Source: Flavobacteriales bacterium
Lineage (GTDB): Bacteria; Bacteroidota; Bacteroidia; Flavobacteriales; Flavobacteriaceae
NCBI GenBank assembly: GCA_017303755.1
Contig: JAFLBS010000015.1
Span: 1-36,546, forward strand
Length of the DNA stretch: 36,546 bases
Direction: 5' to 3'
The notes under the pieces are model-generated. The model made no database searches, was not told where the DNA came from, and worked only from the letters and a program-made list of their open reading frames with translations. The position numbers and the translations under genes were made by a program. Below, piece by piece: positions 33,553 through 36,546 of the stretch. The first letter of the stretch is position 1. The number at the start of each line of letters is the position of its first letter.

Positions 33553-36546
33553 ATGAAGAATTTTAACTTTTTGAAGTGGTGCGTCCACAACTTTAGCTCT
33601 CCTTTTTTTCGATCGAGTATCGTTAAAAGTGGTAGTCCAACTAGTATTTGTTTGGTTGGAAGAACACAATCTGGAAGTGGTTTTACCATGAATAGCGGTT
33701 CATTGATAATGAGAGTGATGCTATTTCTTGCGTTCATTTTTAGCTCTTGTTTGACCGCTCAAATTAATTTTACTAACTCTCAGGCTGCGAATTTGGTCAT
33801 CGGTCAAGCGAATTTTACGGCCAATGTTGCCAGTTGTACTCAAAATGGGCTGTATGCGCCATCGTACACGGCCATAAGTTCTAAAGGAGTTCTGGCAGTG
33901 AGCGAACAAACCGGTGGTCGAGTTAAGTTATGGAATCCAACGCCAAGTGCAAACGGAGCTAATGCTACTGTTGTGGTTGGGAAAACTAATTTTACTGATT
34001 GTACCAATGTTGGTGCCAATCAGTCGAATGTTAGTAATTCTAATGGAGTGGCTTTTTCGCCCGATGGCAACAAATTAATCGTAACTGATTTCAGCAATAA
34101 TAGAGTATTGATTTGGAATACGATCCCGACAGTAAATGGTCAGAATGCCGATGTGGTATTGGGTCAAGCTAATTTTACTTCTTCGTTTGGTAGTGTTTCT
34201 GCTTCAGCAATGAGCGGACCAACGGGAGCTTTTGTAAGTAGTGATGGACGACTATTAATTGCTGATAGAGGAAATCACAGAATATTAATTTGGAACAGTA
34301 TTCCAACCACAAATAACAAACCAGCCGATGTAGTGGTTGGACAAACCGTTTTTACTTCTCCTGGTGGAGGAAGTTCAGCAACTAGTATGGTTAATCCTTG
34401 GGGTGTTTGTGTTTCTCCTGATGGTAAGCTTTTGGTTGCTGATTCAGCCAATAATAGAGTATTGATTTGGAATTCAATTCCAACTACAAACGGTGCCGCA
34501 GCCGATGTGGTAATTGGTCAGCCTATAATGGGAACCAATGGCTCGGGAACTACTTCAACTACTTTAAATGCCCCAATTGGTGTTACGGTTTCACCATCAG
34601 GCAAAGTTGCTATTGGTGAATTTGGAAATAGTAGAGTGCTTATTTACAACTCAATACCAACTGTGAATGGAGCAGCTGCGAATGTGGTTTTAGGTCAGCC
34701 TAGTTTTACTTCATCTACCGCTTTTTATCCTTCAGGATCACCAACTAATAATAATATGTTCAGTATTTATAATGCTTCTTTCGATTTATATGGTCGATTG
34801 TATGTAGCAGGTAGAGAAATGAATCGTGTTTTGGTTTTTGGTGCAGCGCCAGCAACACAGGCCAATTTGGGTATCGGAATAACTTCCAATATTTCAACAG
34901 CTTGTTTAGGAACGAGTAATACAATTACCATAACAATCACTAATGCAACTGCTACCGCGGCTTCTGGTGTAATTGCTACAGCAAGTTTGCCTGCAGGTTT
35001 TACTTATTCTTCTCATACTGCTTCGGGCGGAACTTATAATCCAACATCGGGTTATTGGAATGTGGGTTCAGTTCCAGCATCTGGTTCAAGAACATTGACC
35101 ATAAATGGAATTGCCAATGCTTCGGGTAGTTTATCTGCTTACGCATCAATAGTTCAATCCAATCAATTGGATCCAGTTTTATCAAATAATGGGGCAAGTG
35201 TATCGTATTCTATAGTTGGTGTAGTTCCGGCGCCAACAGGTAGTTCTTCACAATCATTTTGTAATGCAGCTACAGTTTCAAATTTAACTGCTACAGGAAC
35301 TGCTATTCAATGGTATGCAAACGCTTCTTTAGGAAGTCCACTATCGACTTCATTGTCTTTAGTAAATGGAATTACTTATTATGCTTCTCAAACAATTGGA
35401 ACCTGTGAAAGCACAACTCGCTTACCCGTTACAGTTACCATTCAACCATTGAATACCTATTATCAAGACGCAGATGGCGATGGGTATGGTAATCCTGCAA
35501 TAACAACTTCGTCATGTACTCCTGTCGCTGGATATGTTTTGGATAATTCCGATTGTAACGATAATCAAATACAATATTTAGATGTTGATGGTGACGGATT
35601 TGGAACCACTACTCAAGTGGCTTGCGGTGTAGCTAACAATTTAGATACTAATGACAATTTGCTGACCTATTTGGATACTGATGGCGATGGGTTTGGTTCA
35701 ACAACCTTGGCTCCAAGTGGAGTGACCAATAATTCCGATTGCAATGACAATCAAATTCAATATTTAGATGCTGATGGCGATGGATTCGGTTCAACCACTC
35801 AAGTGGCATGCGGTGTAGCAAATAATACAGATTGTGATGACAATCAAATTCAATACGCTGATGTTGATGGCGATGGATTCGGTTCAACTACTCAAGTAGC
35901 TTGTGGTGTAACTAATAATTCAGATTGTGATGACAATCAAATTCAGTATTTAGATGCTGATGGCGATGGATTTGGTTCGACTACTCAAGTTGCTTGTGGT
36001 GTGGCTAATAATTCCGATTGTGATGATAATCAAATTCAATATTTGGATAGCGATGGCGATGGATTTGGATCAACTACTCAAGTAGCCTGTGGTGTGGCAA
36101 ATAATTCAGATTGTGATGATAATCAAATTCAGTATTTAGATACTGATGGCGATGGATTTGGATCAACTACTCAAGTAGCTTGTGGAGTTATAAATAATTC
36201 AGATTGTAATGACAATCAAATTCAATATTTCGATGGAGATGGAGACGGTTTCGGAACTGCGGTTCAAGTAGCTTGTGGAGTCGCGCTTACAGGTGATTGC
36301 AACGACGCTAACGCAGCGGTTAATCCAAATGCAACAGAAGTATGTTACGATGGTATTGATAATAACTGTGATGGAACCATCGACGAAGGTTGTACACCAA
36401 TCATATCCGTAGTTCAAATGGCTCAATGTGGTTCAACATTGTCTTCCATCAACCAACAAATCTTTGCTAATTTAGTAGCTGGAGCTCAAGGTTACCGATT
36501 CAGAGTAACGGATATGTCAAACATGCAAGTGCAAACGATTGACAGA
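33553..36546 (+). CDS. Giant modular secreted protein, 3'-incomplete (NHL, DUF11, Ig-like, metal-binding repeats)
   Basis: An open frame running off the window, at least 998 residues. Residues 1-52 are an unusual pre-sequence and 53-70 (MRVMLFLAFIFSSCLTAQ) a signal peptide core; ATGs at 33688 and 33709 are alternative starts. Residues 75-436 hold six NHL-like beta-propeller blades (SPDGKLLVADSANNRVLIWN type). Residues 438-556 are a DUF11-like domain and 557-634 an Ig-like domain. Residues 637-922 are nine DxDGDGFG calcium-type repeats. Residues 915-947 are a MopE-like metal-binding motif (DCNDANAAVNPNATEVC...). From 948 a cut-off domain begins (QCGSTLSSINQQIFANLVAG) that is common in flavobacterial T9SS proteins. 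Export by T9SS with a sorting domain beyond the edge is inferred. Confidence 0.88.
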   Translation, partial: MKNFNFLKWCVHNFSSPFFRSSIVKSGSPTSICLVGRTQSGSGFTMNSGSLIMRVMLFLAFIFSSCLTAQINFTNSQAANLVIGQANFTANVASCTQNGLYAPSYTAISSKGVLAVSEQTGGRVKLWNPTPSANGANATVVVGKTNFTDCTNVGANQSNVSNSNGVAFSPDGNKLIVTDFSNNRVLIWNTIPTVNGQNADVVLGQANFTSSFGSVSASAMSGPTGAFVSSDGRLLIADRGNHRILIWNSIPTTNNKPADVVVGQTVFTSPGGGSSATSMVNPWGVCVSPDGKLLVADSANNRVLIWNSIPTTNGAAADVVIGQPIMGTNGSGTTSTTLNAPIGVTVSPSGKVAIGEFGNSRVLIYNSIPTVNGAAANVVLGQPSFTSSTAFYPSGSPTNNNMFSIYNASFDLYGRLYVAGREMNRVLVFGAAPATQANLGIGITSNISTACLGTSNTITITITNATATAASGVIATASLPAGFTYSSHTASGGTYNPTSGYWNVGSVPASGSRTLTINGIANASGSLSAYASIVQSNQLDPVLSNNGASVSYSIVGVVPAPTGSSSQSFCNAATVSNLTATGTAIQWYANASLGSPLSTSLSLVNGITYYASQTIGTCESTTRLPVTVTIQPLNTYYQDADGDGYGNPAITTSSCTPVAGYVLDNSDCNDNQIQYLDVDGDGFGTTTQVACGVANNLDTNDNLLTYLDTDGDGFGSTTLAPSGVTNNSDCNDNQIQYLDADGDGFGSTTQVACGVANNTDCDDNQIQYADVDGDGFGSTTQVACGVTNNSDCDDNQIQYLDADGDGFGSTTQVACGVANNSDCDDNQIQYLDSDGDGFGSTTQVACGVANNSDCDDNQIQYLDTDGDGFGSTTQVACGVINNSDCNDNQIQYFDGDGDGFGTAVQVACGVALTGDCNDANAAVNPNATEVCYDGIDNNCDGTIDEGCTPIISVVQMAQCGSTLSSINQQIFANLVAGAQGYRFRVTDMSNMQVQTIDR
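35575..36318 (+). repeat. Eight tandem 93-bp coding repeats
   Basis: Eight in-frame units of exactly 93 bp (31 residues). The second Asp codon of DxDGDG falls at 35587, 35680, 35773, 35866, 35959, 36052, 36145 and 36238. A related 38-residue unit precedes them (35461-35574). Units 3-7 are highly alike at DNA level, unit 8 merges into a MopE-type motif, and units 1-2 are the most divergent. Each typical unit reads YLDxDGDGFGSTTQVACG followed by a stretch ending NNSDCDDNQIQ. Confidence 0.95.

Noticed and set aside
35648-35887. 79-codon minus-strand frame in the repeat region
   Set aside because: Shadow of the tandem repeats (it repeats HRHQH-type strings); the sense frame has clear domains and continues to the window edge.
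35461-36318. Possible CRISPR-like array because of regular DNA repeats
   Set aside because: Period is 93 bp with no spacers, fully in frame and coding for DxDGDGFG units.

Overview
The window looks like a piece of a Flavobacterium-type (Bacteroidota, Flavobacteriia) chromosome. The reasons are the AT-rich DNA, promoters of the Bacteroidota TTTG-N19-TAnnTTTG type rather than Shine-Dalgarno-led starts, the core type IX secretion/gliding genes porV, porU and gldJ, and, at the right edge, a very large modular secreted protein of the kind exported by that system. No rRNA, CRISPR array, prophage or insertion sequence was seen. One tRNA gene (tRNA-Val, anticodon UAC) is present.

Layout. (1) 1-2.2 kb: an intergenic repeat, a MiaE-type tRNA hydroxylase (-), and a divergent glycosyltransferase (+). 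(2) 2.2-5.5 kb, minus strand: pyruvate dehydrogenase E1-alpha and E2 (pdhA-pdhC) and cytidine deaminase (cdd). (3) 5.5-13.8 kb: the T9SS/gliding block, porU-porV on the minus strand and gldJ-murF diverging on the plus strand from a 181-bp region with good promoter candidates on both strands. (4) 14.0-16.4 kb: a histidine kinase with a large unrecognised sensor region and its NarL/LuxR-type response regulator. (5) 16.5-27.2 kb: a compact galactan/galactose catabolic cluster, galM - GH53 lipoprotein - GH53 - GH2 - galK - galT - Na+/sugar symporter, all minus. A GntR/LacI-type hybrid regulator diverges from it, and the region between holds three ACCAGT repeats likely to be its operator. (6) 27.2-33.2 kb, minus: tRNA-Val with a textbook promoter, exbB-exbD-tonB-folC, and a Glu/Leu-type amino-acid dehydrogenase followed by nhaD. 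(7) 33.5 kb to the right edge: an incomplete secreted protein of at least 998 residues with a six-bladed NHL-like region, DUF11- and Ig-like domains, and nine calcium/metal-binding repeats.

How the parts fit. The galactan cluster reads as a full route. Beta-1,4-galactan is cut by a probably surface-anchored GH53 and a soluble GH53. GH2 releases galactose, the Na+ symporter brings it in, and GalM-GalK-GalT feed it into the Leloir pathway. galE is not in the window, and there is no SusC/SusD pair, which is unusual for a Bacteroidota glycan locus. The T9SS genes (PorU sortase, PorV shuttle, GldJ) belong to the machinery that would export the giant repeat protein at the right end.

Limits: all family calls are by eye from motifs. 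No homology search, structure prediction or promoter scoring was run.
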